Below are positions 15,677-24,864 of a stretch of 64,000 nucleotides of DNA, piece by piece. The DNA is from Flavobacterium sp. AG291 (GTDB lineage: Bacteria; Bacteroidota; Bacteroidia; Flavobacteriales; Flavobacteriaceae). The notes under the pieces are model-generated. The model had not been told where the DNA came from and made no database searches. It worked only from the letters and a program-made list of their open reading frames with translations. How positions within the stretch are numbered: position 1 is the stretch's first letter; every line of letters begins with the position of its first letter. Location of the stretch: positions 62,001 to 126,000 of the forward strand of contig NZ_QQAR01000014.1 of NCBI RefSeq assembly GCF_003350375.1. The letters are read 5' to 3'. A program made the translations under genes and the position numbers.

Positions 15677-17830
15677 ATGAAAAAACTATTACTACTTACA
15701 GCTTTACTCGCCGGGGCGGCAGGGGCATATGCTCAGAGTAAGGCAACTAATGTGGTTACTCTCACCTCGGGGATGACTGCGAAACTGGAGCTGAATAATA
15801 CTACCAACACGGCAACCCTTACATTTACAGGGCCGTCAGACCGATGGTTCGCTCTTCAGATAGGTTCTTTTACTAATAGTGGCGGTATGCAAAACGGAAC
15901 TGATGTGGTGTACTGGAACGGAACTACTCTTGTAGATGGAAATCAAAACGGACTTGGATCTGCTCCAAGTGCCGATGCAACAAACGACTGGACAAGCACG
16001 AACTCAGTATCGGGTACAACCAGAACCATTATTGCTACAAGGGCCTTTAATACCGGTAGTTCTGATGATTTTACGTTTGTGTATTCAGATATCAATGTAG
16101 ATTTTGCCTGGGCAAAAGGTAGTTCGGCAACAAATACACTTATCAGTCACGGAACAAGCCGTGGATATAGCCTTAATAATGCTTACAACTGTATTGCTCC
16201 ATCGGCTCCAACGGCAACAGCACAAACTTTCTGTGCCGGTGCAACGGTAGCAAACCTTGTCGCTACAGGCGAAGCCGGTGCAACTTTTAAATGGTATGCA
16301 GCAGCCACAGGAGGTACGGCATTAGCTTCAACAGCTGTACTAACTACTGGTACTACTTATTATGTATCGCAAACAGTGGGTGAGTGTGAAAGTACAAGAA
16401 CTGCTGTTGCGGTTACTGTAACTACAGTGCCTTTGCCACAGACGGCAGATACTACGCCAGATTTTTGTTCAGCTTCCACTATTGCAAATCTAACAGTGAC
16501 AGGTCAGGCTGGAGCTACATTTACATGGTATAATGAGCCAAGTGGCGGAACAGTTTTGCCAACAACTACTGCACTGGCAGGCGGTACAAATTATTATGTA
16601 TCGCAAACAGTAAACGGATGTACAAGTGCAAGGCTAATGATTACGCCTCAGTTTGTTCCTGTGCCAATGCCAACAGCCAGTGAGTCTCAGTCATTCTGCT
16701 CAGAGAGTCATGTGTCAGACCTTGTGGCTACCGGACAAGCCGGTTCTACTATAAGTTGGTATGATGTGGCTACTGGCGGTACTCCTCTTGCAGGTACAAC
16801 TTTACTGGTAGCAGGAGACTATTATGTGTCGCAAACTGTAGGCTCGTGTGTGAGCGAAAGAAAGCATATTGTAGTTAGTTTTACAACTCTGGATGCACCA
16901 AGTGTGCCTAGCGAGACAGCTACTACATGTACAGGTTCGACGATTACTTCACTTACGGTTACAGGATTATCAGGTGCTACATTTACCTGGTATGAAAATG
17001 AAACGGGAGGAAATGCTATTCCAACTTCTACTGTTTTAGTAGATGGTGAAGATTACTATGTTACCCAAACTGTTGGAGAGTGTGTAAGTGGACGCCGAAA
17101 AGTAATTATAAATATTGATGAGCTTCCTATTCCGGTTGCTGAGGAAAACCAGTCAATATGTGCAGGTTCTGAAGTTGAAGATATTGAGGCAGAAGGTCTT
17201 GCGGGGGCAGTGCTTACTTGGCATACAACTCCTGATGGTCCTGCTCTTGATGAAGAAGCTGTTGTAGAAGCTGGAACATATTATGTGAAACAAACACTTA
17301 ACGGATGCACAAGCGGTGCTAAAGAGGTAAACGTGACTATTCTTCCGGCACCGAGTATTCCGGGAGGTAATGCAGTTCAGGAGTTTGAAGCTGGTGCTAC
17401 GGTTAGCGATTTAGAAATTACTGTTGCTGTAGGAGCAGAAATACAATGGTATGTAATGGATGGAGATGAACTTGAAGAAATAGGATCGGATCATTTACTT
17501 CAGGATGGTGTTACTTACTATGTGACACAAACAATTGAAGGATGTGAGAGTGAGCCATTAGCTATTACCGTTGAACAGGTTCTTGGATCACCTACATTTA
17601 CCCTTAAAAATCTTGTAGTGTATCCAAACCCTGTTGTTGATAAGCTTACAATATCTTACAGTGAGCCTATCACTGAGATTTCAGTTATAAATATGCTTGG
17701 ACAGGTAGTAATGTCTAAAAAAGTGAATACTGATAAAGTTGAACTTAATACAGAAAAACTGCAAAACGGAAGTTATATCCTAAGGGTCGCTACAGCTCAG
17801 GGAATTGCTTCGATAAAAGTAGTTAAGTAA
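15677..17830 (+). CDS. T9SS cargo with haem-type DOMON domain and six Ig-like repeats
   Basis: A 717-residue cell-surface protein. Residues 1-20 are a signal peptide (GAYAQ). Residues 25-165 form a DOMON domain with W57, the [12 protein letters not shown] motif and [10 protein letters not shown]; Met71 and His158 are at the positions of the b-haem ligands of cytochrome DOMON domains. Six Ig-like repeats of about 78 residues (172-640) follow, with the pattern FCxxxxVxxLxATGxAGATxxWY...YYVSQTVxxCxS; repeats 1-5 keep a Cys pair, repeat 6 has lost the first Cys. The last ~75 residues ([12 protein letters not shown]...SIKVVK) are a type A sorting signal for type IX secretion. Together with the cytochrome c two genes upstream this suggests an extracellular redox role. 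It ends the operon. Confidence 0.88.
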   Translation: MKKLLLLTALLAGAAGAYAQSKATNVVTLTSGMTAKLELNNTTNTATLTFTGPSDRWFALQIGSFTNSGGMQNGTDVVYWNGTTLVDGNQNGLGSAPSADATNDWTSTNSVSGTTRTIIATRAFNTGSSDDFTFVYSDINVDFAWAKGSSATNTLISHGTSRGYSLNNAYNCIAPSAPTATAQTFCAGATVANLVATGEAGATFKWYAAATGGTALASTAVLTTGTTYYVSQTVGECESTRTAVAVTVTTVPLPQTADTTPDFCSASTIANLTVTGQAGATFTWYNEPSGGTVLPTTTALAGGTNYYVSQTVNGCTSARLMITPQFVPVPMPTASESQSFCSESHVSDLVATGQAGSTISWYDVATGGTPLAGTTLLVAGDYYVSQTVGSCVSERKHIVVSFTTLDAPSVPSETATTCTGSTITSLTVTGLSGATFTWYENETGGNAIPTSTVLVDGEDYYVTQTVGECVSGRRKVIINIDELPIPVAEENQSICAGSEVEDIEAEGLAGAVLTWHTTPDGPALDEEAVVEAGTYYVKQTLNGCTSGAKEVNVTILPAPSIPGGNAVQEFEAGATVSDLEITVAVGAEIQWYVMDGDELEEIGSDHLLQDGVTYYVTQTIEGCESEPLAITVEQVLGSPTFTLKNLVVYPNPVVDKLTISYSEPITEISVINMLGQVVMSKKVNTDKVELNTEKLQNGSYILRVATAQGIASIKVVK

Positions 17831-17855
17831 TGAATCTGATTGGTTTATTCGAGAG

Positions 17856-17884
17856 GCCTCTGCGAAAGCAGAGGCTTTTTTATT
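17856..17884 (+). terminator. Intrinsic terminator after the DOMON operon
   Basis: An 8-bp perfect stem (GCCTCTGC at 17856-17863, GCAGAGGC at 17868-17875), GAAA loop and a T-rich tail. It lies inside an upstream extension of the next open frame, which argues for the later start at 17974. Confidence 0.88.
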
Positions 17885-17916
17885 TAAAAAAACACAAAAG
17901 TTTGCTGACAATCATT

Positions 17917-17949
17917 ATTGCTTTATACTCAAATAAAAATGTACTTTTG
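17917..17949 (+). promoter_or_regulatory. Promoter of the gene at 17974
   Basis: ATTG at 17917-17920 (one mismatch to TTTG), a 21-bp spacer, and TACTTTTG at 17942-17949, an exact TAnnTTTG. The ATG is 24 bp beyond the -7 element. Confidence 0.5.
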
Positions 17950-17973
17950 GCGCACTTAAATCATACTATAACC

Positions 17974-18579
17974 ATGAAAAAATTTTTATTTGCAGCATTG
18001 TTATTTGCTTCGGTAACGGGCTTTGCTCAGGATGTTAAGATTAAAAAAGGTGACTTCAGTTTCTTAAAAGATCAAAAGGAGCTTAATGTTGAATTTGATT
18101 ACAGTCACCTGAAGCTGATGAAGGAAAATCTTACAGAGGCTCAATATGTAGAGAAAAGGGTAAACGACCTTAATGAAAAAGATAAAGGTAACGGCAACAT
18201 CTGGAAAAAGAAATGGGTTGCTGCACCTCAGATGATATGGAATCCGAAGTTTTTAGAGCTTTTGACTAAAACCTACGGTAAAGAAAAAGATGTTACTATT
18301 GAAGAAGGTCTTGCCACTGCTAAATACACGCTTATTGTAGATGCTGTATGGATTTATCCGGGATGGGACGCAGCTATAATGAAACAGCCGGCAAAAGTTT
18401 CGACAGTGCTTCGCTTTGTTGAAACATCAAATAAAAGCAATGTTATAATGGAAATTGAAACTGAAGAAGCTCCAGGCGACCAATGGGGCAGTAACTTTAG
18501 TAACGAATCAAGAATTGGTGAAGGTTTTGCCAAAACTGCCAAAACAATTGGTAAGATGATCGTTAAAAAGTTAAAATAA
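17974..18579 (+). CDS. Exported hypothetical protein
   Basis: A 201-residue protein with a signal peptide (MKKFLFAALLFASVTGFAQ). The start at 17974 is chosen because a terminator and a promoter lie between it and the previous stop. The mature part is lysine-rich and mixed alpha/beta: FDYSHLKLMKENLTEAQYV, a KKWVAAPQMIWNPKFLELL block, YTLIVDAVWIYPGWDAAIM, and a glycine-poor C-terminal helix ending in KMIVKKLK. The strand pattern with a late YTLIV...STVLRFVE segment resembles proteins that belong to periplasmic or outer-membrane-associated families of Flavobacteria without known function. It is monocistronic, with a terminator shared with the convergent halogenase-like gene. Confidence 0.7.
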   Translation: MKKFLFAALLFASVTGFAQDVKIKKGDFSFLKDQKELNVEFDYSHLKLMKENLTEAQYVEKRVNDLNEKDKGNGNIWKKKWVAAPQMIWNPKFLELLTKTYGKEKDVTIEEGLATAKYTLIVDAVWIYPGWDAAIMKQPAKVSTVLRFVETSNKSNVIMEIETEEAPGDQWGSNFSNESRIGEGFAKTAKTIGKMIVKKLK

Positions 18580-18596
18580 GCAGTTTGTGAAATAAT

Positions 18597-18622
18597 AAAA
18601 AGCGCCTTATTCGGCGCTTTTT
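18597..18622. terminator. Bidirectional terminator between convergent genes
   Basis: AAAAAGCGCC (18597-18606) pairs with GGCGCTTTTT (18613-18622) around a 6-nt loop, with A and T tracts on the two flanks. It serves the plus gene ending at 18579 and overlaps the last codons of the minus gene ending at 18607. Confidence 0.85.
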
Positions 18623-19848
18623 TCGTTTTGTAGCATATATGCCATGGATTTTATTACCCGGTCGTGTTTTTTTACAAAAGGATTTTCTTCATCCCAAACA
18701 TAACCTGCAAGTACCGAACATATTTTTTGTTTTACATCAGGATTTTCAGGTTGGTGGAAGAATAATGTCTGGAGGTTTCCGGTGTACCATTCTTTTACGT
18801 AGGTGGCAAACACATTTACCCCGCGTCTCATATAATCTGAATATTCTGTTTCCCAGTCTACCTTTTCGCCGTTTCGTTCTTTAAGGAATAGTTTTGCCGA
18901 CAGCATTCCGGACTCGGTTGCAAAACATACGCCTGATGAAAATACTGGATCAAGGAATTCTGAACTGTTTCCGGTAAGCGTATAGCCAGGCCCATATAGT
19001 TGCGTTACCGAACAGGAATAGTTTTCTATTTTATGAGGTTCAAATAAAAAGTCGACCCCTTCAAAGCGATCACGATAAAAATCAGATTGCGCGATTATTT
19101 TTTTAAGAGCCTCTGTGTTATTGGCTCCGCCAATAGCATTTATATAACTTGTAGGTCCTACAACGCCTATGCTGGTGTTGCCATTTGAAAACGGAATGAC
19201 CCATAGCCATACTTTTGTTTCAAGAATGTCAAAAGTAATTTGGGTGCCTTCAACTCCTACAGGTCTTTTGATGTCTTTTACATGGGTAAACATCGAAGAG
19301 TTTTCGGGTATAGACGATGGAGTATCAAGTTTTAATATTCGTGGCAATACACGCCCGTAACCGCTGGAGTCAATAATGAATTTAGCATGTATTTCGCGGG
19401 TAACACCTTCTTTGTTTCTAACTGTTGTAACCGAGTCAGTTCCGTTAAAGACGACATCAAGCACTTCTGTTTCAAATTCAAGATCGATACCTTTTCTAAC
19501 AACTTCTTCCGCAAGGGTATTGTCAAAATCGGCACGAGGCACCTGCCAGGTCCAATCCCATCCGTCACCAAATTTTATGCTGAAATCAAACACACAAAGT
19601 TCTTCGCCTCTAATGAAGCGTGCACCAAATTTTTTCTCAAAATCTTTTGCGATAAGGGCGTCAAGCAGTCCGGCTTCCTCAAAATGGTCCATCACCCTTG
19701 GGATAAGGCTTTCGCCGATTACAAATCGTGGAAATTTAGAACGTTCAACAATTTTTACCTTTACGCCATTGTTATGGAGATAAGATGCGGCAACACATCC
19801 CGATGGCCCTGCTCCAATAACTAGTACTTCTGTGTTCTCTTTTAACAT
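18607..19848 (-). CDS. FAD-dependent halogenase-like oxidoreductase of the flexirubin cluster
   Basis: A 413-residue flavoprotein. The N-terminal Rossmann motif is GAGPSG (12-17), with the acidic ribose-binding end at VERSKFPR. Two motifs used to recognise flavin-dependent halogenases are present: WLWVIP at 214-219 (WxWxIP) and FLDPVFSSG at 298-306 (FxxPxxSxG). Length is shorter than tryptophan halogenases (about 530) and close to carrier-bound or phenol-type halogenases and geranylgeranyl-reductase-like enzymes. It is divergent from the tyrosine ammonia-lyase gene across 130 bp. Some flexirubins are ring-chlorinated, so chlorination of the phenol end is a plausible role; ring hydroxylation is the alternative. 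Confidence 0.8.
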   Translation of the reverse strand: MLKENTEVLVIGAGPSGCVAASYLHNNGVKVKIVERSKFPRFVIGESLIPRVMDHFEEAGLLDALIAKDFEKKFGARFIRGEELCVFDFSIKFGDGWDWTWQVPRADFDNTLAEEVVRKGIDLEFETEVLDVVFNGTDSVTTVRNKEGVTREIHAKFIIDSSGYGRVLPRILKLDTPSSIPENSSMFTHVKDIKRPVGVEGTQITFDILETKVWLWVIPFSNGNTSIGVVGPTSYINAIGGANNTEALKKIIAQSDFYRDRFEGVDFLFEPHKIENYSCSVTQLYGPGYTLTGNSSEFLDPVFSSGVCFATESGMLSAKLFLKERNGEKVDWETEYSDYMRRGVNVFATYVKEWYTGNLQTLFFHQPENPDVKQKICSVLAGYVWDEENPFVKKHDRVIKSMAYMLQNEKSAE

Positions 19849-19860
19849 TTACAGGTTGGA

Positions 19861-19896
19861 TTTGTCATAATGTTTTCTTAAAAAACTCTACATTTG
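19861..19896 (+). promoter_or_regulatory. Candidate promoter of the flexirubin operon
   Basis: TTTG at 19861-19864 and TACATTTG at 19889-19896 (exact TAnnTTTG), spacer 24 bp, slightly longer than usual. The lyase ATG is 82 bp downstream, so the transcript would have an untranslated leader of roughly 75 nt. Confidence 0.45.
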
Positions 19897-19978
19897 TAAC
19901 CCTGTAAAAATATGAGAATTTTGCATATCTTGGAAATTATATTTTTACAGAAAGCCAAGTAACCTAATTAATGACAGA

Positions 19979-21496
19979 ATGAGCAGTATAAACCAATATT
20001 TAAGCCTTAAAGAATTTGAATTTATTGTATTTGGAGGCAGTAAGGTAGAGGTTAGTGATGATGTGCTTAAGCGAGTGAGGGAAAGTTTTGATTTTTTGAA
20101 ATTATTTTCCGAAAACAAAATTATCTATGGTGTTAATACCGGGTTTGGGCCTATGGCACAATACCGGGTTGAAGATAAAGACAGAAATCAGCTGCAATAT
20201 AATTTGATAAGAAGCCATGCGTCTGGAACAGGCAGGCCGTTATCTCCTGTTTTTGTAAAGTCGGCAATGCTTGCCAGGCTTAATACCTTGTCCCTTGGTA
20301 ATTCAGGAGTTCATGAGTCGGTAATCCACCTCATGAAAGAATTCATAAACAGGGATATTACACCACTGATTTTTGAGCACGGAGGTGTAGGGGCGAGTGG
20401 CGACCTGGTTCAGCTTGCACATTTGGCTTTAGTGCTTATAGGAGAAGGAGAGGTGTTTTATAAAGGCGAACGAAAAAAGACCGCAGAGGTTTTTAAAGCA
20501 GAAAACTTAAGCCCTATAAATGTTGAGATAAGAGAAGGTTTGGCTCTTATGAACGGTACATCGGTAATGACGGGTATTGGTATAGTTAATCTTGTTAATG
20601 CTAAGAAGCTTACGGAGCTTTCCCTGAAGTTTTCGGCAGCCATAAATGAAGTGGTAAGAGTATATGACGACCACTTGTCGGCAGAACTGAATAGTACTAA
20701 ACTGCATAAAGGTCAGCAGGAAATTGCAGAGCGCATGAGAAATCATGTAGAGGGAAGCAAACTTATCCGTAAAAGAGCGGATCATTTATACACAGGAGAA
20801 AATCAGGAAACCATTTTTAAGGAAAAGGTTCAGGAGTATTATTCGCTGCGTTGTGTTCCTCAAATATTGGGGCCTGTGCTGGATACTATTAATGAAACGG
20901 CTAAGGTACTGGAGAACGAAATCAATTCTGCCAACGATAATCCTATTGTTGATGTTAAGAACAGGCAGGTATATCATGGCGGTAATTTCCATGGCGATTA
21001 TATTTCACTTGAAATGGATAAGCTTCGTCTTGTGGTAACTAAACTATCAATGCTTGCCGAGCGTCAGCTAAACTACCTGATGAATGCTAAAATTAACGAG
21101 CTGTTGCCTCCTTTTACGAATTTGGGTAAGCTTGGGTTTAATTTTGGGTTACAGGGTGTTCAGTTTACAGCGGTTTCTACAACAGCGGAAAATCAGATGC
21201 TTTCCAACTCTATGTATGTACATAGTATTCCAAACAACAACGATAATCAGGACATAGTAAGTATGGGGACTAATTCAGCCGTCCTTACGGCTAAGGTTAT
21301 TGAGAATGCCTTTGAAGTTCTTGCTATAGAGATAATGGCCATTGTTCAGGCGATAGATGCGCTTGATTATAAAAATGAAGTTTCTCCTGCTACCCGAAAA
21401 ATATATGATGAGGTAAGGGCAATATTACCTGTCTTCTCTGAAGACAAACCAATGTATCCTTATGTGCAGGAGATTAAAGACTACCTGATGAAGTAA
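19979..21496 (+). CDS. tal: Tyrosine ammonia-lyase (MIO-dependent aromatic lyase)
   Basis: A 505-residue enzyme of the HAL/PAL/TAL family that removes ammonia from an aromatic amino acid. The MIO cofactor arises from Ala139-Ser140-Gly141 in GGVGASGDLVQL; the catalytic Tyr50 is in IYGVNTGFG, and the C-terminal NNNDNQDIVSMGTNSA motif is intact. The selectivity pair is Ser79-His80, also found in histidine lyases, so the pocket alone does not decide the substrate. From memory the protein is very close over its whole length to the tyrosine ammonia-lyase of Flavobacterium johnsoniae, and the cluster needs 4-coumarate as starter, so tyrosine is the likely substrate. ATG 19979 is chosen because ATG 19971 stops at once. 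Probably first gene of the operon. Confidence 0.9.
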   Translation: MSSINQYLSLKEFEFIVFGGSKVEVSDDVLKRVRESFDFLKLFSENKIIYGVNTGFGPMAQYRVEDKDRNQLQYNLIRSHASGTGRPLSPVFVKSAMLARLNTLSLGNSGVHESVIHLMKEFINRDITPLIFEHGGVGASGDLVQLAHLALVLIGEGEVFYKGERKKTAEVFKAENLSPINVEIREGLALMNGTSVMTGIGIVNLVNAKKLTELSLKFSAAINEVVRVYDDHLSAELNSTKLHKGQQEIAERMRNHVEGSKLIRKRADHLYTGENQETIFKEKVQEYYSLRCVPQILGPVLDTINETAKVLENEINSANDNPIVDVKNRQVYHGGNFHGDYISLEMDKLRLVVTKLSMLAERQLNYLMNAKINELLPPFTNLGKLGFNFGLQGVQFTAVSTTAENQMLSNSMYVHSIPNNNDNQDIVSMGTNSAVLTAKVIENAFEVLAIEIMAIVQAIDALDYKNEVSPATRKIYDEVRAILPVFSEDKPMYPYVQEIKDYLMK

Positions 21497-21519
21497 TCAA
21501 TCAATCAACCAATACAATC

Positions 21520-22623
21520 ATGAAAAAAATTCTATTCTTTCTAATTTTATGTATTCAGTTATCATTTGCCCAGGAATTGGCGCTTGTCAAACAAAATGGT
21601 AATATAGGTTATATCGATAAGACCGGTACTATGGTTATCAAACCTGCTTATGGCACGGCAAGAAGCTTTTCGGATGGACTTGCTGCGGTAAAAGACCAGT
21701 CTAAATGGGGATTTATCGATGCTAAAGGAAAATGGGTTATTCCTGCTACCTTTGATGATGCGGAAGACTTTAACAGCGGACTTTGTGTTGTTCAAAAAGA
21801 TAAGCAGCGTTTTTATATCAATAAAAAAGGGGAAACTGTAAAATCGCCGGCAACCGATAAGTATTTTAGCTTTCAGGGAGGAGTGGCTTTCTTCAGGCAG
21901 GCTAAAAAAGTGGGACTTATCAATCCGAAAGGAGAGGTAGTGCTGGAACCTAAATATGATATTATAAAAGAGTTTGAAGGTAATTATGCCCGCGTAAAGA
22001 ATAATGACCGTTGGGGGATTATCGATAAAACAGGAAAGCAAATTGTAGAGCCTTTATATGAAGAGATAGGTAATTACTTTAAAGGGGTTACCTGGGCAAG
22101 AAGGGGTAAAGAGTTTGGACTGATTATTGGAGGGCAGTTTAAGGTTGTGGAAGGAGTCGATAAAATATGGGATTTTGAAAATCAGGATAATACGTATGCC
22201 CGTAAAGGCGGAAAGGTAGGTTTTATCGATACTAAAGGCAACTGGATTATTGAACCTAAATTTGATAAGGCCAGAGCTTTTAATAAAGATCTTGCCCCTG
22301 TATGTATAGGTAGCAAATGGGGATATGTAAATATTCAGGGAAAAACAGTTATTGAGCCTGTTTATAATGATGCTGAAGTTTTTAGTAACGATGGCCTTGC
22401 TCCGGTTAAAGAAAAAGACTGGGGTTTTATTGATGTAAAAGGAAAAATGGTAATACCAACAAATTACTCCATTAGCATTGCTTTCAGTTTTTTAAGTTCT
22501 GATGCAAAAGGGTTTGTTAAAGGTGTAGCCAGAGTGAAAAATAATGGTAAATGGGGATTCCTGGATACCAAAGGCATGCTGCTGGGGAATCAGTGGTATG
22601 AGAATGCAGAATTATTTAATTAA
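21520..22623 (+). CDS. Exported WG-repeat protein
   Basis: A 367-residue protein with a signal peptide (ending LSFAQ, residue 18) and about eight WG (KWG) beta-hairpin repeats: units such as KWGFIDAKGKWVIPATFDDA, VGLINPKGEVVLEPKYD, RWGIIDKTGKQIVEPLY, and KWGYVNIQGKTVIEPVY. WG repeats build surface or periplasmic binding proteins without known catalysis. It lies 23 bp after the lyase and 12 bp before the ketoreductase, so it is embedded in the pigment operon. I cannot assign it a biosynthetic step; a structural or envelope role in pigment placement is inference. Confidence 0.88.
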   Translation: MKKILFFLILCIQLSFAQELALVKQNGNIGYIDKTGTMVIKPAYGTARSFSDGLAAVKDQSKWGFIDAKGKWVIPATFDDAEDFNSGLCVVQKDKQRFYINKKGETVKSPATDKYFSFQGGVAFFRQAKKVGLINPKGEVVLEPKYDIIKEFEGNYARVKNNDRWGIIDKTGKQIVEPLYEEIGNYFKGVTWARRGKEFGLIIGGQFKVVEGVDKIWDFENQDNTYARKGGKVGFIDTKGNWIIEPKFDKARAFNKDLAPVCIGSKWGYVNIQGKTVIEPVYNDAEVFSNDGLAPVKEKDWGFIDVKGKMVIPTNYSISIAFSFLSSDAKGFVKGVARVKNNGKWGFLDTKGMLLGNQWYENAELFN

Positions 22624-22635
22624 GACAGGTAACGA

Positions 22636-23367
22636 ATGAAGTGTGCATTAGTAACAGGTGGATCGAGAGGAATTGGCAGTGCAATTTGCCAAAAACTTGC
22701 GGCAGACAGCAATTATCACATATTGATTAACTATCAGTCGAATGCTGCCGCTGCGGAAGAAACCCTGAAAAAAGTTATTGAAAACGGAGCCACAGGCGAG
22801 CTTATCAAATTTGATGTGGCTAATGCCGATGAGGTTAAGGATGCACTGGGGCAATGGCAGGAAAACAATCCTGATGCAATAGTTGAGGTTATAGTAAATA
22901 ATGCGGGCATTACAAGAGATGGTCTTTTTATGTGGATGTCGCAGGAAGACTGGTCGAGTGTTATAAACACCAGTCTTAACGGGTTCTATAATGTTACGAA
23001 TTTCTTCATTCAGAAATTGCTTAGAAACAAATATGGCAGGATAATAAACATGGTGTCGGTTTCGGGGGTAAAAGGTACTCCGGGACAAACTAACTATTCT
23101 GCGGCTAAGGGTGCTGTTGTAGCTGCAACCAAGGCATTAGCCCAGGAAGTGGCAAAACGTAATATTACTGTAAATGCCGTAGCTCCGGGTTTTATAAAAA
23201 CAGATATGACCGGCGATCTTGACGAGAAGGAACTTGTAAAAATGGTTCCCGCGAATCGATTTGGAGAGGCAGAAGAAGTAGCAGACTTGGTGAGTTTCCT
23301 GGCTTCAAAAAAAGCGGGATACATTACCGGAGAAGTGATTAATATTAACGGGGGGATTTATTCATAA
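22636..23367 (+). CDS. FabG-like 3-oxoacyl-ACP reductase
   Basis: A 243-residue short-chain dehydrogenase. Cofactor motif GGSRGIG at residues 8-14, NNAGIT near 90, catalytic Ser in MVSVSGVKG, Tyr-Ser-Ala-Ala-Lys in NYSAAKGAVVAA, and the PGFIKTDM motif after it. It reduces beta-ketoacyl-ACP intermediates with NADPH; in the cluster it would act after each ketosynthase round to allow dehydration to the conjugated polyene (counterpart of the aryl-polyene ketoreductase ApeQ). Encoded 25 bp upstream of a ketosynthase. Confidence 0.93.
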   Translation: MKCALVTGGSRGIGSAICQKLAADSNYHILINYQSNAAAAEETLKKVIENGATGELIKFDVANADEVKDALGQWQENNPDAIVEVIVNNAGITRDGLFMWMSQEDWSSVINTSLNGFYNVTNFFIQKLLRNKYGRIINMVSVSGVKGTPGQTNYSAAKGAVVAATKALAQEVAKRNITVNAVAPGFIKTDMTGDLDEKELVKMVPANRFGEAEEVADLVSFLASKKAGYITGEVININGGIYS

Positions 23368-23392
23368 ATAAACAAATCCAAAAGTAGAAAAG

Positions 23393-24610
23393 ATGGAAAG
23401 AAGAGTGGTAATTACCGGTATGGGAATCTATTCCTGTATTGGCACATCTCTTGAAGAAGTTAAAGAGTCATTATACAACGGGAAATCGGGGATAGTGATT
23501 GATGAGGATAGAAGAGATTTTGGATTTAGATCGTCTCTAACCGGAATGGTTCCCAGGCCGGAACTGAAAGATATGCTAAACAGGAGGCAGCGTATGAGCA
23601 TTGGTGAAGAAACCGAATATGCTTATATGGCTACTGTGCAGGCGTTAAAGCAAGCCGGGATTGATGAAGACTTTCTTGAAAAGAATGAAGTAGGTATCAT
23701 GTATGGAAACGATAGTGTTTCTAAAGCTATTATTGATGCTACCGATATTATACGCGAAAAGAGAGATACGGCCTTAATAGGTTCCGGAGCGATCTTTAAA
23801 TCGATGAACTCTACTGTTACCATGAACCTTTCTACTATCTTTAAGCTAAGAGGTATCAATTTAACGGTAAGTGCTGCTTGTGCAAGCGGATCACATTCTT
23901 TAGGGATGGGATATTATTTGATTAAGAGTGGGCTTCAGGATACCATAATTTGTGGTGGAGCTCAGGAAATCAATAAATATGCGATGGGAAGTTTTGACGG
24001 GCTTGGCGTATTTTCTCCTGATGAAGCAGAACCGGCCAAAGCATCCCGTCCGTTTGATGTTTCCCGCAACGGTCTTGTTCCAAGTGGTGGCGGAGCAACA
24101 CTGATATTAGAAAGTTATGAGTCGGCTGTTAAAAGAGGAGCGCCGATACTGGCCGAAGTTATAGGCTACGGGTTCTCGTCTAACGGAGGGCACATATCTA
24201 CACCAAACGTTGAAGGGCCGGCAAGTGCCATGCAAAAAGCTTTAGATCAGGCAGGGATAACTGCTGCCGATGTTGATTATATAAATGCACATGCTACTTC
24301 TACTCCAGTGGGCGATAGCAATGAGGCAAAAGCAATTTTTGAAATTTTTGGAGAGAAGCCTTATGTAAGTTCTACCAAATCGATGACGGGCCACGAGTGC
24401 TGGATGGCAGGTGCCAGTGAAGTTATCTATTCGATACTCATGATGCAAAACTCATTTATTGCACCCAACATTAACCTTAAAACACCGGATGAAGATTCGG
24501 CTAAATTAAATTTAGCCACTGCTACAATAAATAAAGAATTTAATATATTTTTGTCGAATTCTTTTGGATTCGGGGGAACCAATTCAGCATTAATTGTAAA
24601 AAAGTACTAA
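23393..24610 (+). CDS. Beta-ketoacyl-ACP synthase (KAS I/II type)
   Basis: A 405-residue ketosynthase with a complete Cys-His-His triad: Cys163 in SAACASGSHS, His300 in INAHATSTP and His334 in SMTGHECW; the glycine-rich end is NSFGFGGTN. It catalyses decarboxylative condensation of malonyl-ACP on an acyl chain. Among the cluster ketosynthases this one is followed immediately by an ACP (1-bp gap). The sequence most resembles the FabB-like aryl polyene ketosynthases; whether it primes, elongates the polyene or makes the alkyl chains cannot be told here. Confidence 0.92.
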   Translation: MERRVVITGMGIYSCIGTSLEEVKESLYNGKSGIVIDEDRRDFGFRSSLTGMVPRPELKDMLNRRQRMSIGEETEYAYMATVQALKQAGIDEDFLEKNEVGIMYGNDSVSKAIIDATDIIREKRDTALIGSGAIFKSMNSTVTMNLSTIFKLRGINLTVSAACASGSHSLGMGYYLIKSGLQDTIICGGAQEINKYAMGSFDGLGVFSPDEAEPAKASRPFDVSRNGLVPSGGGATLILESYESAVKRGAPILAEVIGYGFSSNGGHISTPNVEGPASAMQKALDQAGITAADVDYINAHATSTPVGDSNEAKAIFEIFGEKPYVSSTKSMTGHECWMAGASEVIYSILMMQNSFIAPNINLKTPDEDSAKLNLATATINKEFNIFLSNSFGFGGTNSALIVKKY

Positions 24611-24611
24611 A

Positions 24612-24863
24612 ATGGACAAAGCCGTTATTATAGGTAAGATAAATGATTTTTTGGCTGATGAGTTTGAGGTTGATGCCGATACAATAACACCTGATGCTAA
24701 CCTGAAAGATACTTTAGGGCTTGACAGTCTTGATTATGTAGATCTTGTAGTGGCTGTAGAGGCTAACTTTGGGGTAAAGTTGGGAGAGGCTGATTTTGTT
24801 GGAATTGCTACATTCCAGAATTTTTACGACCTTATAGAGAATAAGCTGAAAGTACTGCAATAG
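24612..24863 (+). CDS. Acyl carrier protein 1
   Basis: An 83-residue acidic ACP with the phosphopantetheine serine Ser39 in LGLDSLDYVDLV. The 4'-phosphopantetheine arm carries growing acyl chains. It lies between a ketosynthase and an LpxL-like acyltransferase (1-bp gap on either side), so it is the probable donor for chain extension or acyl transfer. No phosphopantetheinyl transferase is seen in the window; the enzyme must be supplied from elsewhere. Confidence 0.95.
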   Translation: MDKAVIIGKINDFLADEFEVDADTITPDANLKDTLGLDSLDYVDLVVAVEANFGVKLGEADFVGIATFQNFYDLIENKLKVLQ

Positions 24864-24864
24864 T

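Noticed and set aside
15677..17830. Ig-like repeat array as a possible CRISPR or DNA repeat
   Set aside because: The repeats are protein-level units of about 78 residues in one reading frame with diverged DNA.
17830..17973. Start of the 17974 gene at ATG 17830 overlapping the previous stop
   Set aside because: A terminator and a promoter lie inside this extension and the true signal peptide begins at 17974.
21562..22041. Long antisense frame in the WG-repeat gene
   Set aside because: Repetitive coding DNA leaves open frames on the other strand; no recognisable product.
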